Shown here: positions 11,101 through 26,100 of the stretch, in pieces
Layout of the letters: every line of letters begins with the position of its first letter
How positions within the stretch are numbered: position 1 is the first letter of the stretch
Program-made: the position numbers and the translations under genes
Notes under the pieces: generated by a model
Database searches by the model: none
Told to the model about the DNA's origin: nothing
The model's input: the letters and a program-made list of their open reading frames with translations, nothing else
Assembly (NCBI GenBank): GCA_905116865.2
Contig: CAJHNH020002068.1
Location: 301,533-365,532 of the forward strand
Direction: 5' to 3'
Length of the DNA: 64,000 nt
Source: Candidula unifasciata
Lineage: Eukaryota > Mollusca > Gastropoda > Stylommatophora > Geomitridae

Positions 11101-14100
11101 TAGCAAGTGCATGTTGACATGTTGCATTGGTAAATTATAAATAAAATTTGTTTTGTTTATCATGTGAAATGTTTTTAACCAAATGGTGTCAAACTTAAAT
11201 CATACAAACACACACACACACACACACACACACAATTGTTACCAAAAAAAAGGGGAACATTGTGGGTTTCAAAACAATAATAGAAAACCTTAGTTTTCAT
11301 TCTGTTCTGCCATTTGTGAGAACCCATGGAAAATGTTCAGCTGAGCATATCTTTAGCCTGGGCAAGTTCTGTAAATATACCTGTTCAGGCTCTGGACCAT
11401 CAATAGGATAAGCATCAATTTGTATTCTTCTGCTTTGTCTCAAAGGGGCAGTTATATCTGCATCTTTCTGCCCAAGACATTCAATTTCAGCAGACCCTTA
11501 CATGTTTAGTAGGGGGTAATGGGTCTTTCCCCACCCCTTCTAAAAAATGGGTCCCAGAACCCACACAGGGGAGCATTACTTCAGTCTTCATCATTACACA
11601 GACAGAAATAATTGTTAACACCTTTATCTTGTTTGTTTACCCACAGGAGTCTTCAGATATTGAGAAGACTAATGATGCTGCTGTTGAGACAACAAAGAAA
11701 AATAAAAAGTCTAAGCATGGAGACTTTAGTGGGCAGGAAATCACACGGCTGAAAGAGACAGAAGCTCTGTTCCATTCCAGCCTGTTTCGGCTACAGGTGA
11801 GGCTTACAGAGAAACTAAGGCTTGATTTCTGTATTGAGAGAATACTGACATGCACTGTAATTCGTTAAGTATGCTAGAACTGACTGGTGTATTGATTATT
11901 TATCATTGTACAATTGCAAGGAGAAAACAGAGAAGTACTCAGTAGGGTACTGGAATATGAGACCAATCTGTATATTAGAGCTGGAATGTGCAGATGATGC
12001 AGCCCTGACTGCTGAATCAGAGACTCATCTTCAGTTCAGCTTACTTGTCTGAAGGTAGAACTTGAGAGGAGAACATTGACCATCAGTATCTTAAAAATAA
12101 AACCATAGTGATCCTAAGAGAGTAAAAGAAACATGATTTCATGATGGGACAATGTGCATTGAAGCAGGTCAGCTGGTTCAAATACCTTGGAGTTGAATTA
12201 GACCAGAATGGAGGCATTAAGTCAGTTGACTTTCAAAATGCAGCAAATGGGAGACTTTTTCCTACCAAAAACCGAGGGTTTCTTAAACAACGACAAAATT
12301 GGCTGTATTTTGCTCTGCCTATGTGCCAGTCCTGACGTAGAGGTGTGAGTCGTGGGCTCACAGAAGCCAGAGCTTCAGGTATCTGAGAAATGTGGTCTAA
12401 GGGACAAAGTTTGCAACCAGACATTGCATCATGACCTAGAAACCCAAGCCTCACAAACTTGGATCAGTCGCAGACTGGGAGAGAATCGGTCACCATGGGA
12501 GGCCAAGAACCAGTATGACCCAGGGTTGGCTGTAAAGACAACATCTGACAGAGGGCTAGAATAGAACAGGACCCAAAAAAGAAAACTAGAAAACTGCTGA
12601 TAGAGAAGTCTGGTGATCTCTCTGACTGTTAGTTGCGTATTTTTTTTTTTAGGATGTTGCAGAATAAACCCTAGTATTTTTTGGCTGTTGTGGTTTTTCT
12701 AGGCAAATTTTACGTTCAGTAGCTTGCCATTGCCTCCTGCGCGGTCACCTGTCAAAACCAATGCAAAACAAACCATCTGCAGCTGGGATCGAATCCGATA
12801 TCACGGAGCGTGTTGGCAATGCCTAATCCACAGAACACCACATGCTAGAAGAGGATTAAATAAGTGGTATTTATTAGTATACCTGTATAACTGGGTATCC
12901 ATTAGTTTTTGTGGTGCTGATAAATATTTTGATTTAAACCATAGCCAGTATTTATTGCTCTTTCTTTGTTGAAAAAAAAATCAACTTAAAGTGAGCACAA
13001 AATATATTTTTAAATATGAATGCTACTTCTGTTCATTATGCAGATGTCAGAGCTGTTGAAAGAAGTATCAGTGAAGTTGAAATTACAAGCACGAGTTAAA
13101 GAAGCCTTTGAAGCTCTGTCAAAAATGGTGAAGGGGTTGTCAGTTGGAAAAGTACATAAGGTTGGTTTGTCATCTTTTATTTTAGATTCTTAACTCTTTT
13201 GGTGACTTTTGCTGTGTTGTAGAGTATAAGATGTCTTAGTTACCTGCACTTATAGTGTTGTAAATGTTATAAATGGGAATTAACTGCAGCATGTTTTCAA
13301 GATGGCAACAATCGGCTGTGTTAATTTTCATTGGCTGTGATTTATCTCAGATTATTCTCTTCCCTTGTCATGTACTGTTATTTTGCGTTATGTTTCCAAC
13401 ACAGAATACATTGTATTTTTCATGGGGAGGGGGGGAGCAGAATGTATTGTGGTTGTGCTATGTCAAGGCGGGATGATGACTAATAGTTTTTGTAGCTTTG
13501 AGCATGTTGTTCCTGCAGAGTTTTGATCACAGCGGTTTACTTACTGGGAAGCCAGAATCTATGAGTAGGGGACTGTAAACTGGAAAATAGCTGTCCCTAG
13601 AATTTAAATGTTTCAGCCATTTTGTTTGTTTGGAGGAATTGACACATGGCATCTTACCCTCAATGGCCATGACCAGTTAAGGCAGCAGACACTTTTGTAA
13701 TCATCACTGCTTGTTTTTAAAAAAAAAAGAGTCCCATACATATTATATTATAGGAATGCAAAATTTTAAGAATGTTACACATACCAGCCCAGCAGACTCA
13801 TTCTGGAGTGCCTATTCATGTGCCACTAGGCATGTTGTATGATGTATTTTCCATGGCTATCTGTCCCCTTAAGGAGTCGTCGTGGCGTAGCGGCTATACA
13901 CTCGTCGGAAGGTCATGGGTTTGCTCCCTGGCAGAGCCGGACTTTTTTCAGAAATGACTTTGGCTCCCAGGTAGACCCAGCCTTGGGTGGGTACCAAGTG
14001 CAGTCCTGGGAAGTAAAGGTGGACGGTGTGATTCTGACCACATCCCCCATCTTGTGCCGATTAGTGTATTAAAAAATTTAGGTCTAACCCTATATGCCCT

Positions 14101-17100
14101 AAAGGCGAGGAAGAGGGTCCTTTACTTACCATATGTCACCTTAAGTATGATAAATTCCTTATTTTGTGTTCAGTGTCATACTTTATAGTTTGAAAGCTTA
14201 TGCCCAACACTAAGGTTTGAACCCTAAAGAATTTACTAAATTTTAGATTTATGATACAATAACTGTTCTATCTCTGCCTCATTTCAGGGCATTATTATGT
14301 AATATTCAAGTGTATTTTGTGATGCGTGTATTTGTCAAAAGTTTTGTGAACAGCTAGTTTATTTATATGCTTTCTTCCTCTCTTCTGCCTTTAACCCACC
14401 AACGACACATAGGCCTTCCATGCCAAGTCATTCTGTTCTTTGCCTTCACATGCAGCTCACCAAATGTCCTCTTTTTCACCCCAGTCTCTAATTCTCTTCT
14501 TCATGGCCTGTTTGGCCTGTTCTGATTCATTTGACCCTTTGTATTTCAGTGTGGGGACGTTCTAGTTATATTTTCAAAGTTTTTCTAAATATGTGTCCTA
14601 GCCAATATCATATTTTTCTCACCTCTTGACTAACAGGAGCTCAGTTTCTTTTGTACTACAGATTTGTAGTCTTTTAGTAATTAGTTAAGACACGTTGCAC
14701 CATCCTGATGTCAGGTGTTGATTTTTGCTTCTTTCTGTAAGCTAATCAATCGATTCCAGTCTTAGTAAAAACTAATTTAGTCAAAATGTTCTGTTGTAAC
14801 ATTGACTAGTTTATTTTATGCGGATGTGACACATTTTTTTTTTTAGATTACTGACCGAGAGTGGTTGCAGTCAAAAAGTATCAAAGTGCCTTTGATAGAA
14901 AATCCAGCTTCGGTGAAGGGCGTTTTCCAGTTTCTTCCACCAGTGAATGTTCGGTTGTCTGGCAGTTTTGTTTTGGATACTGCTGTCAAACCTGATGTTG
15001 TGGCAGATGTTGTCATGGAAATTCCAAAGGTTTGCATGTTTTGTCTGTATGTGATTATGAATTTTTAATGAATAGCTATATCACATAAAGTGCTTAATCT
15101 TTTGATTCGAATCTTTAAATAATCATGTAATAAGTGGTGTTAAACTATTTGGAACTTAACTTAATAATTCCTAACTTTTTTTTTTCATGAAAGGGCTTTT
15201 ATTTTTTTTTTTTTTTTCTCTGTTGTTGTTGCCAGATTTTGTTTTCATGTCAACCAGGTGTGATTGTTATTATTGTGTATCCCTTCAGGAAAGTTTCAAC
15301 CCTAAAGATTACCTGAATCAACGTTACACAAGAAAGAGGGCTTTATATCTTGCTGCTGTTGCTTCTAAACTTCACAAGAAGAAAAGAATTGAAGATCTGA
15401 AATTCACTTACTTCTTAGGCAACCCTTATAAACCAGTCCTTCTTGTCACAGTGAAAGGTATAGTATATATATCAGTGCATAGTTAACTAAAGGTATTGTA
15501 ATGACATTTCTGCTCCAGAAGTGAATAAGGCTGTCATGTGCCTGGTAATTGTATATTTAACTATAATTGTCAGGAGATAATGAATAAAATATTCTTGTTT
15601 TCAACAGCAAACATGTTTGGCACATCCACTCAGGTGATACCACATTATTTTTGTAGCATATTTAATGCTTGAATCAAAGATCGCTTGTAAATTAAAGGAA
15701 TTAATAATTTCAACTTGTAACACAATATTTGAATGAAGCATATATTGTAACTCACCCTACCAACTTAAGATGTATTTTTTTATGATCTCATATTGCCTTG
15801 CTGAAAACTTGTCTTTAATGTAGCTCTTATTAGTCCAGTCACCCCGAGTTTATTTTAAACTCTTAGCCCTACAAAGTATTTTTTAGAGCACGTTTTAGAC
15901 CCAACATATATGTTTCGACAAAGAATCACTCAAGCTGAATGAGTGCAATTAATAACTTCCTTGGCGTGAAGTTTGTAAGGGAAGCAATCAAAATTAATAA
16001 TTGTTATAATCGTTGTACTGTATAATTTGATAACATTGTTGAAGTATTGTGTCTTCTCTACAAGGATCCGATTCAAAAAGTGTTCAGCTGTGCTTGCATG
16101 CTGTGCCTGAGACAGATACATTCAGGCTGTCCCGTTTTCATGTTTCCAGGAACAATGTCCGTCCAAAATGGTTCCTTGGTAAAGCAGGATCTGGTGCCGA
16201 GTTTGATGAGGAAGATGGTAGGTCTTTAATCTACCCATTCAGCGACAAAATATCTTTTGTAGCCAGTTTTAAATTCTCAAAGATATATATAGTGTTGAGA
16301 AGTTTACACTTCAGACAGTTAGTTTGTAAAGCAAATTTATGCTTCAGTTTGTAACTGAAGTTGGATAGGCAGTTGTAGGTAATTATAACTTAGAGTGTTA
16401 AAGTAATGCTTCAAACAGATTTATTCTTTTTTAAATCATTTCAGTTTTGATATTCTTTTTTTTTTTTTTCTCCACTCCTGGAATGTCTTGCGGCATCAGG
16501 ACAGGAAGTGATCTCTGGCTCTTCTCCTCTGTTCACTTTGTGTAAAGTACTTTTCAGTCTGATATTTTTGCGGTCCATATTCTGCGTGGTTGACCTCTGT
16601 TCTGTTACTTCTGTATCTGTATGGCATTGCTGTCTGTGGTGCCCTGTGTGATGCCAGTCTTCTTGTTACATGGCCAAACTATTTGATTTATTGTCTACCT
16701 ATAAAGTTCATTATTGGTTTTGTGCTGGCTCTGCTCCTGATATCATCTTTCCTGAGTCAATCTTTTCTCGTTACACCTAGCACAGTACGTAACCATTTCA
16801 TTTATGTCATGACTATTTTCCTTCTGTCTTCTGAAGACAGTGTCCATGTTTGACATTGATAGCATAGCGTTGGTAAGAATACTGTGTTGAACAGTGTTCT
16901 TTTAGTGTTCATATTCATTTTTTGATATTGTCAGGTAATTCTATTGTCTAGATATTTATTAAGATGTTAGTTTTTGCTTAAAGATATTTGAAAAATGCTT
17001 GCCGTTTAACTGATTTTACTTTTTGAGAAGCATTTGGCTGAAAAATTAGGACTGTCTGTTATTCAGTTTGAATCCTTGGTACAGCCGTGGAATGTTTTCT

Positions 17101-20100
17101 GTCAGGAAATACTAAATATCTGAACATGTACAGTTCCTTGTAACCATGGCAACTATACAGTCCTCAATCAGTAGGCTGAGATCTCTTCCTGCCATAAAAA
17201 ATAGGTCGGTAAGGGCCGTTTCACATTTCTCAAGTTAAACTAAAGGTAGATTACTTTTGTGTGTTTTTATTCGAGTACCATTTGTTAAATTATAATAACA
17301 GCTAGAACTTCTTATCAGACTTGTCTTGTAAATTTGTTTCTATTCTTTATTTTGTAGATTCCTTGCTGCCTGCAACACCATTTTATAACTCCAATATTCT
17401 ACACGATCTGTGTATGTCAACTAATGATTCTTTCATTGAGAAAATGTTGAAAGGGGCAGAAGGATTGAGTCAAGGCATCAAACTTCTGAAGGTGTGGCTG
17501 CGACAGAGAGAGTTGTCACAGGTGATTTTTCTATATTGTCTGTACAGTTTATTAAGATAAGAAGCATTTGAGTTGTTATTGAGCACTTCATTTGAAACAC
17601 AGAGCAAAATGGAGGAATGGACTGCCAACCCTGTGTGAAATAAAATGGCACGAATTGATGATGATGTTGTTCGCGTTCAGCTGCTATAAACTGGCAGGAA
17701 GTTCTGGTTGTTTGTCCACTTCTAGATTTCAGTCTTGTTCCAGAACTTGAGATTTCCATGCACATCCCTTTTACAGATCTGGCTTATTTCTGTGTGAGCA
17801 GACATTTGGCTGCTCGCAGAAGGACTTTGAAGGAAAAGCCCCTAATTAGTTGGCTTGCTTGTACAACATACATAGTTGGGAACTGAAACCCACACAGAGA
17901 TGGTAGTGATGATTTGAAACACATTTTTGCTAAGTTGGTGTATTTCTTTTAATTAAACTGTGGACAAAAGACTATCTACTTAATTTTTAGTTGTGTTCAT
18001 TGGGGGGTGGGGGGAGCTGTAGCCCAGTAGCTAGAATGCTAGCAGGTAGTCGGGCATTTGTATCTCTATAGAGGGTACAAGGGAATTTTCTATAAAGTGA
18101 AAGTGAACTGTGAGATATAGATCACAACATTTAATGTTTGTCTGTCAGTTAACCAATAAAATGCATGAAGCTAGCATGAAATGTTAAACATGCCTTGAGT
18201 TATGCAAACTGGTTCAAGTAAGATAACCATAGTAGGGAGATTGATTATGTTTTATACTGTGCATGTGAAATGTCTCCCTAATCACTTCTGGGAGTTTCCA
18301 TGCTGTGGCGGATAAACGCCCGTTGACCACATCACTCACCAAAATGCTGATTGGTCTGGAATTATTAGTCTTGCGCTAAAAGCCCAATACACCTAAAGGC
18401 ATGAGAAATGGTCCTTTTAAAAACGGATTTTTTAAAATCTCTTCTCCTCTTGAGTTCTGGCCAAATGATGATGTTAGTCACTAGGTGTGACATTACCATA
18501 ATCATGGGCATTTAAAATGGGTAAAAGGTATTTTCTCCAATGAATATGACATCAGCCAGCAGACGAGAATGGGGACATTCTCTACACTGTGTTATTGTTT
18601 TCAATGTCTGCATAGACCTTTATTATCTTTATTTATCTAATGGAATAGTCAGAGCTTTTGTAAATAGTATACAGTTGTAAATAATTATTTCCTTCCTAGG
18701 GGTTTGGAGCCTTTTCAAGCTGCCTGATTACCGCCTATGTTGTTTACCTGCTCATGACCAAAAAACTAAACAAAATCATGAACTGCTATCAAGTTTTCAG
18801 AACCACATTGCTCAGCTTGTGTAAGTGTTCCTTGTAATTTGTCATTGCTGCTTGTTTTAATATTTTAAGTCTTCTGTAATATTTATGTTGCGCATTTTTT
18901 ATTTTGTGTAATGTTAATTTTATGTTATCTCTTCATCAGCAAATCTTTTTGTTGAAGTGATGTAGTTATTTGCAGTAATATTAAGTTGTACTGTTGCTTA
19001 TAATCTGCTGATCAAATATGATGTGTGCATTATTGAGCAAGACATGTCAGTGTTGTGTATCCGAGTATGATGAGCTATCACCTTATGCACTGGGCATTTA
19101 ATATTTGAAAAAACAAGAAATACTTTTATTTGTTTGAAATTTTATTTCGTGATACGTGGTAATTTCAAAGAGCCTGTTCTTGATAAATGCTCAAGTATGT
19201 CTAGCACTGTATACCCAGTACATCTGAAGGTGTTGTAAAGGGTCCTATATATTTTGGACTGTTATTTCGTTGTGGTCTAAATTTGATTTTTTTTTTTTTT
19301 TTTTAACCATCATTCCTCCTTCCTAAGTATTTAAATATATTGTCTGTCTGTGGTAGAAAATTTTGTTAAGTGTGATGTGGTTGTGAGTTGTCTTGTTTTC
19401 TTTCACTGGCAGTCCAGAGATTTCCATTCATATCATCATTGCTCATATGGAAACCTGGATGCCTGAATGTGTATTTTTTTGTTTAAAATTATTATTGACT
19501 CTACATTTCTCTTTATCTCTTTACAAATTGGTATCGATTGGATCATTTCAGCAAAGGCAGACTGGACCTCAGAAGCTCCAAGTCTGTATGAAGGCAAGCA
19601 GGACAGATCACAGCCAGCTGTTGATGAGTTCAGAGATGTTGGACAGTCAGTCTTTGTCGACCGTACCGGCTATTTCAACATTGCCTACATGATGACACCA
19701 ACATTCTTCGCTAGGGTAGGATATGTCGTATATGCTAAAATGTGCAGGACAGGACTGTGTGTTACTTTTTGTGTCTAAAATGTTAGTAGCATGTCCTTTA
19801 CAGAATGTTGCAGAGCCATCTTCAGCATTTTGTGATTTAGCTAGACATTTTTATGTTCAGTGGTTTGCCTTTGCTAGTGAATGGTTGGCTTTAGCTACCA
19901 CTGTTGAAAACAGTGCAAAGCGATCTGCCAAATCGCCTGCAGCTCGGAATAAACCCAGCACTGCAGAATTATGAAGCATATTTGCAATGTCGTAGCCACA
20001 AGTGCTGAATGCGGTGTATGTGCAGGGAAATGTATCAAAGTGCCACTCTAAGCTAGTCCTGTAGCAGATGTTGTTGGGCTGTAGAGTTTTAGGCCTTTAA

Positions 20101-23100
20101 ATTTGAGCTAGGGTATAAAAGGGGAGACTGGACCCATTCTCTTCCTGGTCTTTCCTGGTGGTGTATGTGTGGTTATCAGGTGTTGGAAATGGCAGGAAGT
20201 TGACAGGTCAAGTGTTGTGAGGGGGGGGGGGGAACACTGTGAAACCACTGTTGGCAATCTGAATTTAGATTAATTATAATGACCATATTGTGACTGATGT
20301 GTTAAAGTGTGCCTTATTACATGTTCATTTTAGTGCAAATCCTGGGAAGATATATCAGGGCACCACTCTGGTCTATTCCTACTTTTTGGCATTCATATCA
20401 GAAATATAACATAAGCAGCTGGGATTTGTCCCTTCTTTTTCCCATTGCCATTCATTTCCAGTTTCCAGAAGATTATCTGATTCCAGTTTTGATGAGGCTG
20501 GTTGGCCAAAGAGTATTGATTTCAAAAAATAATCATCCCCATTTTGATTCCAGGACTAACTCAATTTCTTTGGAGAAAGCCCAATAGATCCATGACAAGC
20601 ATGATGTAGAAGGTGACTAATTAAGGACTTAACAAGTCATAGCTATGTGGCTTGAGACTCTGCTCGGTCTTATTTCTGATGTGTAAGGCATTTAAACCAA
20701 CAAAACAATCTGTTGAAAGCTGTTTAGTCAAAAGAATTTTTGGTTAATTTTAAAAAATGTATTGATCTTGCAGCGTAAACCCAATATTCCAGAACAGCAT
20801 AACAATGATCTTTTTTCTTAGTTCAATGAAAATATAAAGCCCATTTTGATTCAACTTGTTTCTAGCAGTGTTTTTGATCAGATAAACAGGTCACCCCATT
20901 GTTGATTAGTTCCTGTGCCAACAAAAACCACTCTGAGAGTCATTTGTGGAAAAATTGGCACAAACTGCAGTTTCAGTCTATTCAGTAGTATACACATGCA
21001 TCAAAGTCATAAGGCAGCCATTATAAGTGTTAACACAAACAGTCTAGAAATGCAGTTCATCATCAATGCAAGCAGCAGTTTCAACATATCGATAGTTGCG
21101 CACATGATTAATCACATTGGCCACAGTCTGTATTATAAATGAAATCCGCAGCTCACTGTATAGCGCCATGTTACTCAACTGAGTAGCTGGGCGACGAAAC
21201 TATATCCTTTCAGTCTATATACGGGGGGGGGGGGGGGGGGGGGTATAACCCAGCTATTGTTAAAAGCAAAAACTTGCCACAGCTCAAAATAGTAAGCCAG
21301 ATTAGACATGTATTTTATTTCTATTTTATTATTTTGTTTATTCTCTCAGGTAAAACATGAAGCAGGTTTGGCCATCAAAGCTCTGGACCACAGTCACCAT
21401 AACTGCTTTGATGTTCTATTCATGACTCATTTGTCATTTGCACGAAGTTTTGATCATATATTTCAGTGAGTGTCTTGTTTCTCAGTTTTCAGACAAATGT
21501 GTTGTATTAGTCATAAACATCAGTTTACTCGAGTGAACTGCAGTATTCCATTGTGTACAAATTACGCACACTATGCTTAAAAAATATGAGGCCTGCCTTC
21601 TTTCCCTTGTTCTCTTATGAAGCATAGGTCTTCAGCCTACTCAAGCTAAGTCCTATCTTTTGCTATTCTGTGTAGCTCTTCTCATGTCCTGCCCATCTTT
21701 TTCACTTCATTGTTTAATTTCCTTCTCCATGAGTTTTTCAGTTTGTCTTTTCCTTTTACACTGTGGGTTCAAGTGCAAGGACATTCTAGTTATTGTGTTA
21801 TCAGGTTTAATCCAGTGCCAGTATCTCTTTCTTACTTTTTAATTCACTAGCATTTGTTTAGTTCTCCAAGCTCTACATAAGTTATTATAGCATACCATTT
21901 AACTCTCTTTTTTATGCTAGCACCAGTTAAAGAGCATCTTAATGTTTTTAAAGGATTTTGGCAGAAGGCAGTAAATGTTTCTCAGTGGTTAATTGCATTT
22001 TTGTCCAGATTGTAGTTTTTATTATTTTCTTTATCACTGTTAGTATAAACATCACGACAGTATCTTTTTCTCAGCCGTTTATTTTTCTAGAAGAGTGCAT
22101 CACTTATGTTGTGCACTGTAGAAGTCATTGTACTCAACTTCAGCATACATTTGTGTGAGGCTTACAGATTCCATCAGAGATGACATGCTGTGCCCTCTGG
22201 GATGTTTGCATTCACATATTTCACCAGTAAAGAACATTGCTGCCTAATATATTCGTATTTTCCAACTGTATTATAATTTGTTATGTACAGAGCTTGCTAA
22301 CCAGAAGTTCTGCATGTTATCCTCATTTCTGAATGCTAGATATCTGATCTCATTACCCAAAAGATCAGGGAAATGTGATATTGTTAGTTGCCAGTGGTTC
22401 AAGCCTCATTCACCATTACCTTTCAGCTGAAGTCTTTAATGCAAAGCAAATCCTTTTAATAAACAAGGCCCAAAGCTAACTAGGTATTTTGGTTTTCAAA
22501 TAATTAAATCATAATTAAAAAGGTTTTACAGCAAATGTTCAAGATAATTATTATTATTATTTTTTAAATTGCTTGCAATTTGATCAAGGACAATAACTTT
22601 CATTTCAGTATAAACCTGACATCAGAACTGATTGAAGCAGCCTCAAAAAAAGTGGTAGATTCTTCACAGAAGGAGATGGACCTTGGTGGGCACCTCAATA
22701 TTTTACTTTCCCAGCACATTCAGATACAGTTGTCAAAGGCTTTAGACAGAAGAATCTGTCTAGTTCAGCCATTGCTGTCTGTGTCAAGGAAGGTATGTTT
22801 GACAGAATGAAAGTATTTTTGTTGTTGTTGTTGTTCATCACTATGTTTTTACCTGCAGTTTTAAGTGTGCAAAAAAAAGCAGCTGATAAATATGCTATTT
22901 ATACCAATTTTGTGCTGTAGTGCCAGACATAGACAGTCCTTTAAAAAAAATAAAAGCTTAACAGTCACCAATGAACAACCAAGAAACTAAGAACACCAGG
23001 TACGGTACCGGTAAGTGATTTCATTTAGCAAATAAGAATCATATGGTTTTGTCATTTGGTCAGAATGGAACAAAAATCGGCCCACCACTATATGAGAACA

Positions 23101-26100
23101 GCATGCTACAAGGCAAGAGGTTTACGAAGAATCAGATGGGTGGAAGGAGTAAAAGACACAACAGAAATGCAATATGACTCTAACATAAACTATGCAACCA
23201 ACACAAACAGTAAACAGAGAATTACATCTAACTCCTCTGTGACACTTTATGGTATAAGCAGTTGGACAAATAAGAAAAAAACAACTGATTATAAGAATTC
23301 ACTGCCAGACATTGTCACTAACAACAAAATATAAAAGAAAAACCATTTCTAAATTACATACAAAGACAGCAAGAAAAATGGTTTGCCCACTTAGAAAGAA
23401 TACCTTATGACATCATACCATACAAGGCATACACAAAAATAAGAGAGGGATGTAGAGCAAGGGGTAGACCTAGAAATATGGAAAGATAACATCAGAGAAT
23501 CTATCTAACAGCACAATGGGTTGAAGCGGGCAGAAGAGCAAAAACCAGAAGTAAAAGCACAAAGCAGCCACCAGAAGGGTTAGGTTGCTCGTTAAATGAT
23601 GTAGCAGTATCAGGCCAGCTGCCCTTACTTTCCAGAACATGTGTGCATGTTTAGATTGGGAGCCTAGGATGATTTTGAAAGTTTGCTTTAGTGTGGATTC
23701 ATACAAGGGCCAGCAAGCCATTATTGGGTACACTGTGCTACTGTGGCTCTTTATTGTTACTCTCATTTGTTGATTATAAATGTACCTAAGTTTTCTCAGC
23801 CAGTGATCGTGCATCAGGTAATGTCACAAGTTAAAACTGATTTTTAAATATGTATTCTAGGTATGGACTCGCAGAAGATTTCCTATGTGGGTTCAGGGGC
23901 CCCGTCTTTTCGGGGAATATAGAAGAGACCAACTACTCTTTAGCAAGAATATTGTAGCAAGAAACTAATTAAGGATTTCTTGAAGTAAGATGTGTTGGTA
24001 AAAAAAGGGGGCAGCTTTTATAGTCTAGCTGTAAACCACAACACGCCAACCACCTTTTTAGGGACGCAAGCAGAAGAAAAACATGCGTGAAAATCTGAGA
24101 TACTGGATTGATTTATAGTTTGCAGCAAGATTCCTTTAAAAAAGTAACTTAATTTTTGTAAAATGTATGTTGTGTGTTATTCCTGTTGGGCAAACATTCT
24201 AGCAGTGTTTAACTTCGTGTGCACTCAACCCTGCTTTGTGGGGTAGAGAGCTAATCAATTAAAAATCTGTTCAAATGTCGAATTGAGTCTATGGATGTGC
24301 ATTTATAGAAGAAAAGAAAGTTTCATACAGACACAAACAAAACATTTAAATACAGGTTCTGAAAGAACTGAGAATTAAAAGACATTTGTTAGAGGAATTT
24401 AAATATAGAAAATACTTTTGCCACATTAAAAGATGTAATGGTCAAGTAAGTAAAGCTGCTACCCCAGCTCCATTGAAAGACAATACCCTTATAAAAACCA
24501 TTCTGGAGGGAAACGTTGAAGGCAAGCGATTGCATCAACAGATAGACAAACAGCCGTCTCCTCTCGGAGAGGTCACAGCCAGTACAGAAGTCTTTTGTAC
24601 TGGCTGTGACCTCTCTGAGAGGAGAGGGCTGTTTGTCTATCTGTTGATGATCGCTTGCCTTCAACGTTTCCCTCCAGAATGGTTTTTATAAGGGTATTGT
24701 CTTTCAATGGAGCTGGGGTAGCAGCTTTACTTACTTGACCATTACATCTTTTAATGTGGCAAAAATATTTTCTATTTTTAATTTCCTCTAACAAGAATGT
24801 TGCATTTCCATTGAGCCAACCTTTATTGTAGTATTATCACCTGATTGAGCACAATGCTGGTGGTTAGCAACAGATGTGGATAACTTCTGAATGTTCATGT
24901 TGTAGATTCTTGTTTGTCTAAGACAGACAAGAATTTCTGATTTCATGTTACTGATTATTCTTTTTGTTTTTCCATAGTGGAATATTTCAGATGAACCATA
25001 CAGCTTTAATGAAGAAAACCATTTGACCTTCGGCCTGGTACTGGATGCAACATGTGCTTTCAATATTTTAGATAAAGGACCCCTAGGAAATCCTGGGAAC
25101 CCTGAGGTATTGTTCTTGAACAAGATGACTTCTAGTGTTTGCTTTGTTTTGTTAATATTATGTCTTGTTATCAGCAAACAACTTGAAGAGAATATTCTAG
25201 GAACATGCATTATTTTTCTTGGGTGCACCATACGGATGTAAATTATGGACTTGTTTAAAATCACTTTAAAGAAAAATCAGGACTTTTGAACTGGGATATT
25301 ACAGGAAGATTCTATGAACCAAAAAGTGGGAAAACACTGGCATCCTTCAGGATCTGAGTGTCAGGGATTCTTTTGTAGATAGTATCGTTTCTCAGAAACT
25401 GAAATATTTTGGCCATATTTGACACGATGGTTTGGAAACTTTTTATCGAGGTATATTTCTTAGAATAAGAGTCAAAGGTCAACCAGTGGGACAAACTGGA
25501 CGAAGTTGTCAAGGAATTCGATTTTTGGCATGCCATGATGAGGACATATTGCAGTTGACCTGCTATACGAGGGTGTCATGTATTATAACTTCTGGTGTAA
25601 TGTGAATGGTATAATTTTTAATTTTGAGGCATGATTTACTAGGGATAATACAGCAGTGGTTTCCCCTTGACTTACGCCGGTTTGTATATGGTTTGACTCT
25701 AAAAGCCTTTGTCTTAAGAGACTTACCCTGCAAGGCAGCAGGGGGGAGAGGTTATGGCGCCTCTTACCTGCCGTTGGCCATGTCGTAGAGTTTTGAGGTA
25801 ATTTATAAGTTAGCTGTCTCACTAACTAACTCGCCTAAGCTAGATTGTGGAGAGGCATGATCGCCCATGCCAGTCAGCAAGGCACCTGATCTTTGTGATA
25901 TTATTAATGGTGAATTGCTCAAATCTACATTGATCAATCAATCATCTATGCTGCATAACACATACACATGTTGCACATGACATTAGATATGGAGAGGGGG
26001 CGGGGGTCTATGACTTAACGGTCTAGCTGCTGTTTGCCTGACACTCTGAAAGTCATGGGTTCATTTCACTAACTGCACACTTGAGTGTCATTTTTACATA

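Noticed and set aside
13871..13945. tRNA gene
   Set aside because: A- and B-box-like motifs are present but no complete cloverleaf follows, and the same head and body recur as a SINE.
18005..18075. SINE head-like sequence (gctgtagcccagtagctaga)
   Set aside because: A-box resemblance only; no B box or family body follows.
24386..24691. Open frames of ~100 codons on both strands
   Set aside because: They are the two arms of the LINE-tail palindrome, not a host gene.
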